This document shows, piece by piece, positions 24,945-33,099 of a DNA stretch of 41,254 nt. Position 1 is the stretch's first letter; the number at the start of each line of letters is the position of its first letter. The stretch lies in assembly GCA_027489875.1 (NCBI GenBank), contig JAIXZE010000224.1, positions 1 to 41,254 of the forward strand. Direction: 5' to 3'. Below the pieces are notes generated by a model, which saw only the letters and a list, made by a program, of their open reading frames with translations, was not told the origin of the DNA and ran no database searches. The stretch is from Verrucomicrobiales bacterium. Its GTDB lineage: Bacteria > Verrucomicrobiota > Verrucomicrobiia > Limisphaerales > UBA9464. The translations under genes were made by a program, and so were the position numbers.

Positions 24945-25490
24945 ATGACAAGAATCACCTTCCGGGCTCTGGCCCTCGCCTTCGGTCTCTGCCTCGTGCT
25001 CGCCAACGCCAAGGCCCTCGCGCTAGGGTCCGATCACCCCACCGGCCAACCGATCACCGGCTCCACGAACTGGCCTGCCGGCCTTGAACGGTTGGTCAAC
25101 GTCACCAACCGCATCCACGGTTACTTCATCAACCAGGCGGACTCCTATTTCTACGCGGGCTCGCAAGCCCAGTTCGCCGACTTCCTCAAGGATTTCTCCC
25201 GACTGGAGAGCGCGTCACCCAGGCGTCTGATCGTCCACACGGGTGTCGGCGAGGCCAAATCCCCGTGGTCCAAAGAGGGACGCCCCTGCGATTGGCAGCT
25301 CTATACCTGCCCGAAAGGTTGGCACAATCTCGGCAAGCTCTCCCTCGATCCCAAGTCCACCCCCGAAGAACGCCGCAAGGCGGTCCAGGAACCCGGTTAC
25401 GTGGTCGAACTGCACTTCTGGAAAGGCGGCACCATCGCCCTCGACCAGATCCAGATCCCACCCGGCGTCGTCGTCGTCCACGAACGTTGA
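24945..25490 (+). CDS. Secreted protein of unknown function
   Basis: Not recognised. It has 181 residues. Signal peptide MTRITFRALALAFGLCLVLANAKALA is clear and sets the start at 24945; the frame is open back to 24846, where it would overlap the PhoD-like stop. The mature part has RIHGYFINQADSYFYAGSQAQF, then RRLIVHTGVGEAKSPWSKEG, then CDWQLYTCPKGW, then GYVVELHFWKGGTIALDQIQIP. One Cys pair may form a disulphide. Function unknown; probably exported with the phosphatase. Confidence 0.7.
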   Translation: MTRITFRALALAFGLCLVLANAKALALGSDHPTGQPITGSTNWPAGLERLVNVTNRIHGYFINQADSYFYAGSQAQFADFLKDFSRLESASPRRLIVHTGVGEAKSPWSKEGRPCDWQLYTCPKGWHNLGKLSLDPKSTPEERRKAVQEPGYVVELHFWKGGTIALDQIQIPPGVVVVHER

Positions 25491-25507
25491 ACCGGGAACC
25501 GGCGCTC

Positions 25508-25604
25508 CAGGCCCGGAGGGCCGAAAGACAGTAGCCCACGGCGTGAGTCGTGGGTGGACTTGGGTTGTGGGACCCCAGCCCCAGCGGGGCGACAGAACCC
25601 AATC
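25508..25604 (+). repeat. Structured multi-hairpin intergenic element, second GTAG-footed REP type
   Basis: Successive palindromes in about 97 nt: GGCCC-gga-GGGCC (25510-25522); GTAG then CCCACG, an 8-nt loop and CGTGGG (25531-25554); and GCCCC-agc-GGGGC (25578-25590) enclosed by TTGGGTT/AACCCAA (25560-25602). It lies between two convergent genes. It is the only copy in this window and differs in sequence from the GCCGCGTG family. Confidence 0.6.
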
Positions 25605-25633
25605 CCCCCGGAATCCTGCGCCCCTCCTGGAGA

Positions 25634-27046
25634 CTATACCCCGCGACCTCCGCGCCGGGCCCGGAGCATCTCGCGGATCGCCTTCGGGATGTCTTCCCAG
25701 TCTTCGGGAAGGCCGCCCGTCTGATCCCGCAGCCCGGGGTCGGCTCCGTGTTCGAGGAGACATTGCGCGAGCGCCTCCGAGCGCAGGCGGAACAGGCAGG
25801 TCCAACCATCGACATCCTGAGCATTCACGTAAGCACCCGCGTCCAGCAGCAGGCGGACGCATTCGAGGTTGTCCTTCGCAACCGCGGCGAACAGCGCCGT
25901 CTCACCGGTGGACGTCAGGTCGGGATCAGCACCGTGCTCCAGAAGGAACCGCACGGCCTCGGTATTGCCTTGTTCGCACGCGTCGTGCAGGGGCCAGGAT
26001 CCCCCGCCCGAGACGTCATTGACCTCAAGGCCGGCAGCCAACAGGAGCTTCAGCATCCCGAGGCTCCGGCCAAAGGGAACCCGATGGATCAAACCATAGT
26101 CCTGGGGATCCCGCACCCCCACGTTGGCCCCGAGTTCCATCAACACCGCCGCCGCACCGAGGGAATCCGAACTCACCGCCGACTCCAGAGCCGTATGACC
26201 GAATGAATCCACGCCGTCCACGACGAAGCCCTCCCCGACCAACCATCGGATCATTTCGACCCGATCATACTCCGCAGCCAGATGGAGGGCGGTGGCAGCG
26301 CAATGACCGACCGCCTCCATGTCACTGCCGTGCTCCACCAGTGCCCGGGCGATCGCGACCTCACCCGCGGCGACCGCCAGAAGGAACGGTGTCCGTGACC
26401 AACCATCGGTGTGCTTCAACTCTTCCGGTGCCACGCTGGTCACCTGCTCCACACGGGCACGGCCCAGGGCCAGATCGAGCATGAAGGGCGTCCATCCGGT
26501 CTCCTCGATCGGGATGCCCAGTTCCAGCAAACCGGGAACGTCCTGCCAGCCGTCGGGATCCCGGGAAGCCCAACCCAGTTTCCGCAGACTGTCCTTGCAG
26601 GTCGGGTCGATCTTAAGCCCCTGCGATACGAGCCACTCCCGGACGCGGGCCACGTCCGGGGTGTCGTCGAATCGATCCTGGGAAGCCCGGCTCGGGTGGA
26701 TCTCGGAAAGCGCGTTGGCTCCCGTCGGGCTCGACCAGAAGACGTCCGCCCCGGCATCGGCGAGCTTTCGCACCAAGTCGAGTCTTCCCAGCTTGGCTGC
26801 CAGGACCAGCGGCGTGCTCTGATACTCCACCCCCAATTCATCGCGCGCGCATTGCGCCGGAACACCGGCTTCCAGCAGGGCATCGAGCAACTCCGACGCC
26901 GTAGCACCGCCTGCCATCGCCATTCCGAGGAAGCCCGCCAACTCCGAGCCCGTGAACTTCTTGAGGCACGACTTCCCGTCGCGAAGGATCTTGCGCGTCG
27001 TCGGCACATCGCCGTTTCCCAGAGCCGCCAGCAGGCTGACCTGCAT
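25634..27046 (-). CDS. Ankyrin-repeat protein
   Basis: About 470 residues from MQVSLLAALGNGDVPTTRKIL. The frame continues upstream, and 27094 and 27133 are alternative starts. The N-terminal third is a divergent repeat region (TPLVLAAKLGRLDLVRKLADAGADV). The rest contains about seven ankyrin repeats, for example TALHLAAEYDRVEMIRWLVGEG, WPLHDACEQGNTEAVRFLLEHGADP and TALFAAVAKDNLECVRLLLDAGAYV. No signal peptide or enzyme domain, so a cytoplasmic protein-binding role is inferred. It lies downstream of the ECF sigma gene on the same strand, with a 257-nt gap that contains a REP-like unit. Confidence 0.87.
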   Translation of the reverse strand: MQVSLLAALGNGDVPTTRKILRDGKSCLKKFTGSELAGFLGMAMAGGATASELLDALLEAGVPAQCARDELGVEYQSTPLVLAAKLGRLDLVRKLADAGADVFWSSPTGANALSEIHPSRASQDRFDDTPDVARVREWLVSQGLKIDPTCKDSLRKLGWASRDPDGWQDVPGLLELGIPIEETGWTPFMLDLALGRARVEQVTSVAPEELKHTDGWSRTPFLLAVAAGEVAIARALVEHGSDMEAVGHCAATALHLAAEYDRVEMIRWLVGEGFVVDGVDSFGHTALESAVSSDSLGAAAVLMELGANVGVRDPQDYGLIHRVPFGRSLGMLKLLLAAGLEVNDVSGGGSWPLHDACEQGNTEAVRFLLEHGADPDLTSTGETALFAAVAKDNLECVRLLLDAGAYVNAQDVDGWTCLFRLRSEALAQCLLEHGADPGLRDQTGGLPEDWEDIPKAIREMLRARRGGRGV

Positions 27047-27253
27047 CGACGTGCACTGGGCAGGCCGCTCCTTGCGGGTCCCCGGGAGGGTCATTCCCCA
27101 GCAAAGACGGATCTCGTCATCGGGTATCGGCATCCTTCCGAAACCACACCCGCAACCCGGTCCCACCGCAAGGGCCAACCCCCGTTGCCCCCTCGCGATC
27201 TCCGGGTCTCCAACGAACTGAGGAGCCGTTCGTAGATGAGGAACCACGGAGCT

Positions 27254-27280
27254 GTAGGCCGGGTACCCTCACCCGGCGCA
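27254..27280 (+). repeat. REP-like palindrome, GTAG-footed
   Basis: GTAG followed by GCCGGGT, an ACCCTC centre and ACCCGGC. It is a compensated variant of the unit at 23340: both arms change together, so the stem is preserved. It lies between the ankyrin and sigma-factor genes. Confidence 0.75.
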
Positions 27281-27303
27281 TGCATTTGCGGAAAGCCCGC
27301 GCC

Positions 27304-28911
27304 TCAGCGGCGCGGCCCGAGCCGTTGTCGAACAGCCCGGGCGTAGTGCACGACGGGCACGAGAGCGATCACGCTCACCACGGCCACGATCAACGTGGGC
27401 GACCACACACCCGACGCGGCCGCCATCGAGCCGTTGGCGTGCTCGGCCCACGCGAAAGGCCCGGTCGCTTCGAACCGGGCGATCGAAAAGCCACCACCCC
27501 GGGCCTCCACCCAACCGAGCGCCGACAACCAGGCGAAGGCGTTGTGCCCCGCCGCGAGACAACCGAACGCCACGCCACCGATCGCCACCGTTCCAAGCGA
27601 GAGCACGCCCACACTCAGGGAACCGATCGCCACCAACCCTACCGCAACCGATCCGATGCTGAACGGGGCAACCGCCAGGCCACCCCACGCGAACAACAGT
27701 CCGTAAGCCCGATCCCCGCCGGCAATCCAGGCTACCACCGGAGGTTGTCCCTGTTCGATCCAGGTGTATCGCAGGTGGACCAACGGGAACCCGAACAGCG
27801 TCCAGCGGCTGCGGAATTCACCCGCCGTGGAACCGATCTGGTCGCGCGGATCACGGAACAATTCCGGGTGCCGCTTCCGTTCGGCGGCGCGCAACGCGCC
27901 CAGGGAACGCATCCTGCGCAACAAGACTATCGGCCATCCCACGACAAACATCAGCACCAGGGCCTGTGTCGCCCATGCCAATCCCACACGGGCCTCGGAC
28001 CAACGGAACGCCGCGGCGCGCATCAGGTACGCCGCGACCAACACCGCCATCGCACCGAAGAACAACTGGAACGTCACACGCAGGATGGCGCGCTTCTCCG
28101 CGGGGGTGCGCGCCTGATCCAAGTTCGCACGCAGCGCCAAGGCTGCGGAAACCACGCCGGACAAAGAGGACAGGATTCCGGCCAGCCCGGTGGACTTGGC
28201 AAGCAGGCCGCCCTGGACCGCGGTGGCCGTCCCAATCCCCACGGCCTTGGCCGGCGGCATCAGGGCGGGCAGCAGCGACATCACCGACAGCGTGAACCCA
28301 CACCCCGGCGTGCTGCGTGACAGCGCTCCCTCGACGAACGACAGGACCCGTTCCTGCAGGAGCTTCCGGCCGCGTGCGAGCCGCTGCTTCACGGCATCCT
28401 CGGTGAGGTCGAGAGCGACGGCCACATGTTCGATCGAACGGTGCTCGCGATAGTAGAGGATCAGGGGCTCGCGATAAATCTGCGGCACGCGCTCCAGCAC
28501 GCTCCACAGGATCGCCTGTTCCTCCCGGCCCATGGCGAATTCAGCGGCCGGTTCATCGGCCGAGGGCAGTTCCTCGGCATTCTCCAACCCCTCGGCCTGA
28601 CGCACCGGTTCCTGCCGATCCGAACGCCGGAGACGCCCGACCTTGTGGCGCAGGATTCCACACAACCACGGCCGGAGCTTCTCCGGTTCGCGCAGCGAGC
28701 CGAGCTGACGCCAGGCATCCAGGAACGCCTCCTGCGCCACATCCTCGCTCTCGCTCAGGCTCCCGGTAGCCGAGTACGCCAGCGAACACAGCAGGCCCTG
28801 GTATCGCTCCACGATCCGGCCAAAGGCCTCGCGATCGCCTGAGAGACAGGACGCCACCAACTCGGCGTCGGTGACGAACCCAACCGGGGTGCTGTTCGCG
28901 GCGGCAGTCAT
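27304..28911 (-). CDS. ECF RNA polymerase sigma factor with C-terminal membrane domain
   Basis: A protein of 535 residues. Sigma region 2 is at about 14-96 (LVASCLSGDREAFGRIVERYQG ... DVAQEAFLDAWRQLG ... LRPWLCGILRHKVG). Sigma region 4 is at about 129-193 (VLERVPQIYREPLILYYREH ... VAVALDLTEDAVKQRLARG). A 340-residue extension follows. It has a Gly/Ala-rich linker, hydrophobic helices near 282-298, 311-331 and 504-523, and a pentapeptide array at 416-455. Such fused membrane tails occur in ECF groups of Verrucomicrobia and Planctomycetes and may replace a separate anti-sigma factor; none is encoded nearby. The start at 28911 is preferred to 28977. A TGACAAA dyad lies upstream. Confidence 0.88.
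   Translation of the reverse strand: MTAAANSTPVGFVTDAELVASCLSGDREAFGRIVERYQGLLCSLAYSATGSLSESEDVAQEAFLDAWRQLGSLREPEKLRPWLCGILRHKVGRLRRSDRQEPVRQAEGLENAEELPSADEPAAEFAMGREEQAILWSVLERVPQIYREPLILYYREHRSIEHVAVALDLTEDAVKQRLARGRKLLQERVLSFVEGALSRSTPGCGFTLSVMSLLPALMPPAKAVGIGTATAVQGGLLAKSTGLAGILSSLSGVVSAALALRANLDQARTPAEKRAILRVTFQLFFGAMAVLVAAYLMRAAAFRWSEARVGLAWATQALVLMFVVGWPIVLLRRMRSLGALRAAERKRHPELFRDPRDQIGSTAGEFRSRWTLFGFPLVHLRYTWIEQGQPPVVAWIAGGDRAYGLLFAWGGLAVAPFSIGSVAVGLVAIGSLSVGVLSLGTVAIGGVAFGCLAAGHNAFAWLSALGWVEARGGGFSIARFEATGPFAWAEHANGSMAAASGVWSPTLIVAVVSVIALVPVVHYARAVRQRLGPRR
27547..27666 (-). repeat. Coding pentapeptide array in the sigma-factor tail
   Basis: About seven consecutive pentapeptides of form x(V/L)(A/S)xG: SVAVG, LVAIG, SLSVG, VLSLG, TVAIG, GVAFG, CLAAG. 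The period is exact. It could form a hydrophobic beta-helix or a Gly-zipper membrane segment. Confidence 0.75.
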
Positions 28912-28971
28912 GATCCTTCGATCCCTAGTGCCCGGGAACCCCGCCCCGGTGACAAGGAATTTTCCGAGCCC

Positions 28972-28989
28972 TGACAAAACACTTTGTCA
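28972..28989. promoter_or_regulatory. Perfect dyad upstream of the sigma-factor gene
   Basis: TGACAAA, spacer ACAC, TTTGTCA. A third TGACAA lies at 28950-28955. These lie 39-78 nt upstream of the sigma gene start and in the shared gap with the divergent CIA30-like gene. An operator or ECF-type promoter elements are possible. Confidence 0.4.
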
Positions 28990-29004
28990 CCCGCACATCG
29001 GATC

Positions 29005-29030
29005 CGGGCCCCTGTGAGCAGGAGGGCCCG
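29005..29030. other. Hairpin in the divergent gap before the CIA30-like gene
   Basis: GGGCCC with CTG pairs with CAG and GGGCCC, separated by a two-base bulge on one side. No T-run. Its role is unclear; possibly an mRNA leader structure. Confidence 0.3.
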
Positions 29031-29111
29031 AAGCGTCCGCACACCGCACCCATGACGGGACGGCAGAAGCGTACGCCGGGACCTCCCCGTATCCACACCT
29101 GCAATCCTTCC

Positions 29112-29723
29112 ATGAATACTGAACAACATCCTTCCCGCACCTTACGGCCAACAACACCGCTGGGCCTGCTCCTCGCCGTGGCGGCGCTGTCCCTCACCGC
29201 CGCCCCCCCCGTGGTCGCGCCACTGCTCATCGACGACTACTCGGATCCGACGAAGAACCGCAGCGGACTCGAACGACTCCTGATCGACGACAAGATGGTC
29301 GGCAGCAGTTCGAAGGCGACTCAGCGCTGCACGAACGGCGTCCTGTTCGTGCAGGGCAACCTCGTCCCGGGCCGTGGCGTGCCGGCGTTCATCAGCCAGG
29401 CGTCGCTGCTCGCACCGGACGGCAAGCCCCAGGACCTCACCGGCCATCAGGGCGTGCGTCTGCGCGTAAAAGTCATCCAGGGCCTCCTCTGCGTTCAGGT
29501 GGCCAGTGCCTCCGTCACCAACTTCGACTACCACGCGAGTCCGCCGATTGCCGGCAAGCGCGGCGAATTCCAGGAAGTGAAGGTTCCGTTCAAGGACATG
29601 AAACGCTCTTGGTCGGAACAAACCCCGCTGAACCTGAAGACCCTGACCAGCGTCAACCTGATCTCGTTCGGCATGGCCAAGGACGCCTTCGCCTACGAGG
29701 TGGATGAACTCGGGTTCTACTGA
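29112..29723 (+). CDS. Secreted CIA30/CBM11-like protein
   Basis: A protein of 203 residues. A signal peptide lies near the N-terminus (LGLLLAVAALSLTAAPPVVA). The mature part is a single jelly-roll-like domain: LLIDDYSDPTKNRSGLERLL at the start, LTGHQGVRLRVKVIQGLLCV in the middle, EFQEVKVPFKDMKRSW and AYEVDELGFY at the end. This order of strands is typical of CIA30 (complex I intermediate-associated protein 30) and related CBM11 domains. A carbohydrate-binding or redox-assembly role cannot be separated. It lies 28 nt upstream of the acyltransferase gene. Confidence 0.65.
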   Translation: MNTEQHPSRTLRPTTPLGLLLAVAALSLTAAPPVVAPLLIDDYSDPTKNRSGLERLLIDDKMVGSSSKATQRCTNGVLFVQGNLVPGRGVPAFISQASLLAPDGKPQDLTGHQGVRLRVKVIQGLLCVQVASASVTNFDYHASPPIAGKRGEFQEVKVPFKDMKRSWSEQTPLNLKTLTSVNLISFGMAKDAFAYEVDELGFY

Positions 29724-29751
29724 ACCGGCAACCCACTCCCACCTCCGGACC

Positions 29752-31224
29752 ATGCCACCCGATTCGCCTTCACCCACGCCAGCCCCGCCGGCCCGGCTGG
29801 ACCACCTCGACGCCACCCGCGCCTTCGCCCTCGTGCTCGGCGTCCTCTTCCACGCGTCCCTGTCCTTCGTCCCGGTCTTCATGGGCTGGGCCGTGCAGGA
29901 CGTCTCCACGAGTCCACTGGTGTCGATGCTCACCACGGTCTCGCACTCGTTCCGGCTGGAACTGTTCTTCCTCATCGCCGGCTTCTTCAGCCGCGGAATG
30001 CTGGATCGGCAGGGACTTGCCGGGTTCCTCCGGTCCCGGCTGCTTCGCATCGGCGTGCCCTTCGTCTGTGGCTGGTTCCTGCTCCGTCCACTGATGGTCT
30101 CGGGATGGATCATGGGGTCCGCCAGCCTTCGCGGGGATGTCGACGTATGGGCCGGACTTCTGGGTGGCTTCCGGTCTCTGGAATCCCTTCCCGCCGGATT
30201 GTTCCTGGGTTCACACCTCTGGTTTCTCTACTACCTGCTGCTGGTCACAGCCGCGACCGTGCTCGGCCGCGCTTTGCTCGCGGCGACGGGTTCCTGGGGT
30301 GACGCCGTACGCGGGCGAACCGACGCCCTCGTGTCACGACTCGGGCATTCTCCGTGGGTGCCCGGGTTCCTCGCCGTTCCCACCGCGGGAGTCCTCTGGT
30401 TCATGCGCAGCTGGGGCATGGACACACCCGACCAGTCGCTCATGCCGCACCTGCCGGCGTTGGGGATCTATGGGGGATGCTTCCTCCTCGGCTGGATCAT
30501 CGGCCACCAACGCGAACAGATCGGACCCATCTTTCGGCCCTGCTGGCAACGCGTCGTCCTCGCCGCCGTTGGCATCGCGGCCGTGCTGACTCTCGATGAC
30601 ATCGGACGCGATCCCGGCCATCCGCGCTTCGTCGAGGCCCATGTCGCCCACTGCCTCGGATATGCGGTGATGATGTGGTCCCTCGTCTTCCTGACGCCCG
30701 GCCTCTTCGGAAAACTGTTCCACCGTCCGAATGCCTTCGTCCGCTACATCGCGGACGCCTCCTATTGGATCTATCTCGTCCACCTTCCGGTCGTCGTGTG
30801 GCTGCAGGTGGCCGTCGCGGAGTGGCCCGTGCATTGGTCGCTCAAGCTCCTCTTCGTCACCACGGCGACCCTGGCCGTGGCACTCGTGACCTACGATGTG
30901 TTCGTACGCCCCACCTGGCTGGGCTGGTTGCTGAACGGACAACGCCGTGGCCGGGTGCTGCTCCCAGGGACATCCCGCCGCAAGCCGATTCACCACGACG
31001 TTCGCCAAGACAATCACGCGCTGGTCTCCGCCACCCTGGCGACACCCCCTCCTCCCAGAAGAGCCAATGGCGTCAATCAAGTTGTCGTTCTGCCCGGACA
31101 GAACATCTGCACCTCAAACCTGTCTGATCGCACGTGCCTCCATCCCGTCATTCCGGAGTCCAACGCCCGCTTCGATCCAAGTGGATCGTCCTTTGGACGA
31201 TCCTTGCCGGGATCGCCGGACTGA
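29752..31224 (+). CDS. Acyltransferase-3 family membrane protein (MdoC/OpgC-like), long tail
   Basis: A protein of 490 residues with about ten membrane segments up to residue 395. The N-terminus has the family pattern ARLDHLDATRAFALVLGVLFHASLSF with its conserved His. RLELFFLIAGFFSRGM, FLGSHLWFLYYLL and YIADASYWIYLVHLPVVVW are further family blocks. This group O-acylates or succinylates extracytoplasmic glycans. The family normally ends near GWLLNG; the remaining 90 or so residues (from about 30950) are low-complexity and unlike the rest, and overlap the next gene by 91 nt. The stop may have been displaced by a frameshift. Confidence 0.83.
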   Translation: MPPDSPSPTPAPPARLDHLDATRAFALVLGVLFHASLSFVPVFMGWAVQDVSTSPLVSMLTTVSHSFRLELFFLIAGFFSRGMLDRQGLAGFLRSRLLRIGVPFVCGWFLLRPLMVSGWIMGSASLRGDVDVWAGLLGGFRSLESLPAGLFLGSHLWFLYYLLLVTAATVLGRALLAATGSWGDAVRGRTDALVSRLGHSPWVPGFLAVPTAGVLWFMRSWGMDTPDQSLMPHLPALGIYGGCFLLGWIIGHQREQIGPIFRPCWQRVVLAAVGIAAVLTLDDIGRDPGHPRFVEAHVAHCLGYAVMMWSLVFLTPGLFGKLFHRPNAFVRYIADASYWIYLVHLPVVVWLQVAVAEWPVHWSLKLLFVTTATLAVALVTYDVFVRPTWLGWLLNGQRRGRVLLPGTSRRKPIHHDVRQDNHALVSATLATPPPPRRANGVNQVVVLPGQNICTSNLSDRTCLHPVIPESNARFDPSGSSFGRSLPGSPD

Positions 31225-31844
31225 TCGCGTGGCGGACGTTCATCCGTGGTGACTTCACTCCGCGATTCACGGCCACACTTCTGGAGCATTCCCGGACGAA
31301 CGACATCGGCTACACCGTCTGGATCGGCTCGGCGGACTCCTCCGGAAAATCCGTCTTCCTGAGCTCGAAGCCCGCTCCTCAATTGATGGGCGAGCGACAC
31401 ATCATCCAAGTGCGAACGATCCAAACCACTCGCCGACTTCGGTTTCAGATCGTGAACACAGGTCGCGAGGCGGTCCGCCAGTCGACTGCGCGCAGGCAGT
31501 GGTATGGCCTGGATTGGCAGATCGATGGGGAGTGGCTCCCCGAGAGGGATTCCGCATGGTTCCTCTTTCGCGATGATCTGATCCTGCCGGGCGAAGCACG
31601 CAGCTTGGAGTTCTTCCTTCCGGAAGATGCCACCGCCATCCGGCTTCGATGGCTGGCCCAACCTGCCTCCAGCCTTTACCGACTCGCGTGGAAGTACCCA
31701 CCGGCTTTCAAGACCGCACCCGCCAAACTTCTGGGCCGCCTTCTGGAATCCGACGATCCTGAGTCGACGGAAGTCTTTCTGACATCCGACCCGATCCCGC
31801 TCAATGCGCTTCCTGGCAACAGGGAATCCCTCGAGCTTCGATGA
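31134..31844 (+). CDS. Membrane-anchored protein of unknown function
   Basis: Not recognised. About 236 residues from a GTG at 31134. One N-terminal membrane helix (WIVLWTILAGIAGLIAW) precedes an extracytoplasmic domain: RFTATLLEHSRTNDIGYTVW, then RRLRFQIVNTGREAVRQST, then SLEFFLPEDATAIRLRWLAQP. It reads as beta-rich. It overlaps the acyltransferase tail by 91 nt; a start a little downstream, nearer the helix, is possible. The coherent topology supports a real gene. Confidence 0.6.
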   Translation: MPPSRHSGVQRPLRSKWIVLWTILAGIAGLIAWRTFIRGDFTPRFTATLLEHSRTNDIGYTVWIGSADSSGKSVFLSSKPAPQLMGERHIIQVRTIQTTRRLRFQIVNTGREAVRQSTARRQWYGLDWQIDGEWLPERDSAWFLFRDDLILPGEARSLEFFLPEDATAIRLRWLAQPASSLYRLAWKYPPAFKTAPAKLLGRLLESDDPESTEVFLTSDPIPLNALPGNRESLELR

Positions 31845-31931
31845 CGCTCAACGACGGGGCATCGACGAAAGGACTCTCCAGCCAATGGGTCGTGTCGGCA
31901 CAATCTAAATCTGTCACCTATTCTGCTTCTC

Positions 31932-32636
31932 TCAGGCGGGTCTCTGCTCGCGCCCGCCCTTCCCCGGCAGATGCAAGGCACGGTGTCGGTCGATCTCCCC
32001 GAATCGATCCGTCGCCGCCCGGATGTATGGCATCATCGCCGCCCCTTCCCCGCCACTCGTTGCCGTCGATCCCCAGCAGTACCAGAGATCCGTCGCCTGT
32101 TCCCGCAGCCACTCGTAGACGGTGCCCTCCTCGTCGTCGGCATGTACTTCAACGGCGGTGGTCAATGCCTCCGCACAGGCCCGATTCCAACTCTGGTCCA
32201 GCTCCCGCAACTGTTCCTCTGCTTCCTTGAACTGCCGGGCGGCGGCCAGAGCCCATGCGCGTTGGAGGACGTGTTCATCCCGGCCGGGACCGCGCCGGAT
32301 GAAGCCCGGCAGCAAGGGCGGCGGACGGACGGAACGGGGAGCCCGGCTGAAGCGCACCCGTGTTCCGGGCGTCGGGAGCTCGTCGCCCAGATCCTCGAAG
32401 AACTGCTTCATCCGACCATTCCCGGGCCCCGTCTGGGAGCGGAGGTCAAACGTCAACCGTTCCACCTTGCCTGCCACCTCCCAGGCGATCTGGAACTCCG
32501 CTCGAACCGGGTCGTATTCGAGGGTTCGGATCGTCCCCATGACCCCGGCCTCGTGCCGGATTCCTCCCTTGTCCTGAAACGCCTGCAACACCCGGACCCG
32601 GAGATCCCGCCTCAGATGATCGATCGTGCACGCCAT
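31932..32636 (-). CDS. Conserved-looking protein of unknown function
   Basis: Not recognised. It has 234 residues from MACTIDHLRRDLRVRVLQAF. The N-terminal 90 residues look like a compact conserved domain (GTIRTLEYDPVRAEFQIAWE, then LTFDLRSQTGPGNGRMKQFF). A proline-rich linker follows. The C-terminal half is helical (QRAWALAAARQFKEAEEQLREL) and then acidic (EVHADDEEGTVYEWL). No signal peptide or membrane segment. The frame extends to 32801, but the N-terminal domain sets the start. Confidence 0.62.
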   Translation of the reverse strand: MACTIDHLRRDLRVRVLQAFQDKGGIRHEAGVMGTIRTLEYDPVRAEFQIAWEVAGKVERLTFDLRSQTGPGNGRMKQFFEDLGDELPTPGTRVRFSRAPRSVRPPPLLPGFIRRGPGRDEHVLQRAWALAAARQFKEAEEQLRELDQSWNRACAEALTTAVEVHADDEEGTVYEWLREQATDLWYCWGSTATSGGEGAAMMPYIRAATDRFGEIDRHRALHLPGKGGREQRPA

Positions 32637-32763
32637 GATTTCGTCTTGTCCCTCGCCTTCGGTCGTCGACCCACGGCGCAGGGCGCAGAAAACCCGATCC
32701 ATGCGAAAGCCGCCATCCGACCTCGGCAGTACGCCGGGCGTGGGCTCATCGCGAAACGGTACC

Positions 32764-32870
32764 CGTTGGGAATGGATTCGGGGCGGGGATGCCCTGCTCA
32801 CCGTGGGAAAGGATTCGGAACGGCGACGAGGACCTCGCCACCCCGTTCCATGCAGGGGCAGCGTCGAGAG
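32764..32870. repeat. MITE-like repeat, copy 2 (left end degenerate)
   Basis: It shares with the 35000-35122 copy the blocks ATTCGGGGCGG and GATGCCCT, the core GGAACGGCGACGAGGA and a right end GGGGCAGCGTC. The left terminal repeat is not recognisable. It fills the middle of a 319-nt stretch without protein genes (32637-32955) directly ahead of tRNA-Val. The rest of that stretch shows nothing I can identify. Confidence 0.7.
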
Positions 32871-32955
32871 GTGCCCCCTCTCGAACCGATCCGCCTGAAA
32901 ATGCTGTCGCCATTTTTCATCGGGGTTGGTACCTCGTTCTCCACGCTTGGTGCAC

Positions 32956-33031
32956 GGGCGAGTGGCGCAGCGGTTAGCGCAGCTGCCTTACACGCAGTTG
33001 GTCGGGGGTTCGAATCCCTCCTCGCCCACCA
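32956..33031 (+). tRNA. tRNA-Val (anticodon TAC), CCA encoded
   Basis: Complete cloverleaf. Acceptor arms GGGCGAG and CTCGCCC, D-arm GCGC/GCGC, anticodon loop CTTACAC (TAC at positions 34-36), T-arm with GGTTCGAATCC, discriminator A at 33028 and CCA at 33029-33031. It reads GUA/GUG valine codons. Confidence 0.95.
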
Positions 33032-33099
33032 AGCAATCACTTCAGGGCGCACCTCCGGACGGCTTCCGCTGATTCGACCGTCCAACACTTCCGTTCCGA

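Noticed and set aside
29752-31844. Operon encoding a glycan-modification system (CIA30-like, acyltransferase, membrane unknown)
   Set aside because: Spacing permits co-transcription, but the outer two proteins have no assigned function, so a joint pathway would be guesswork.
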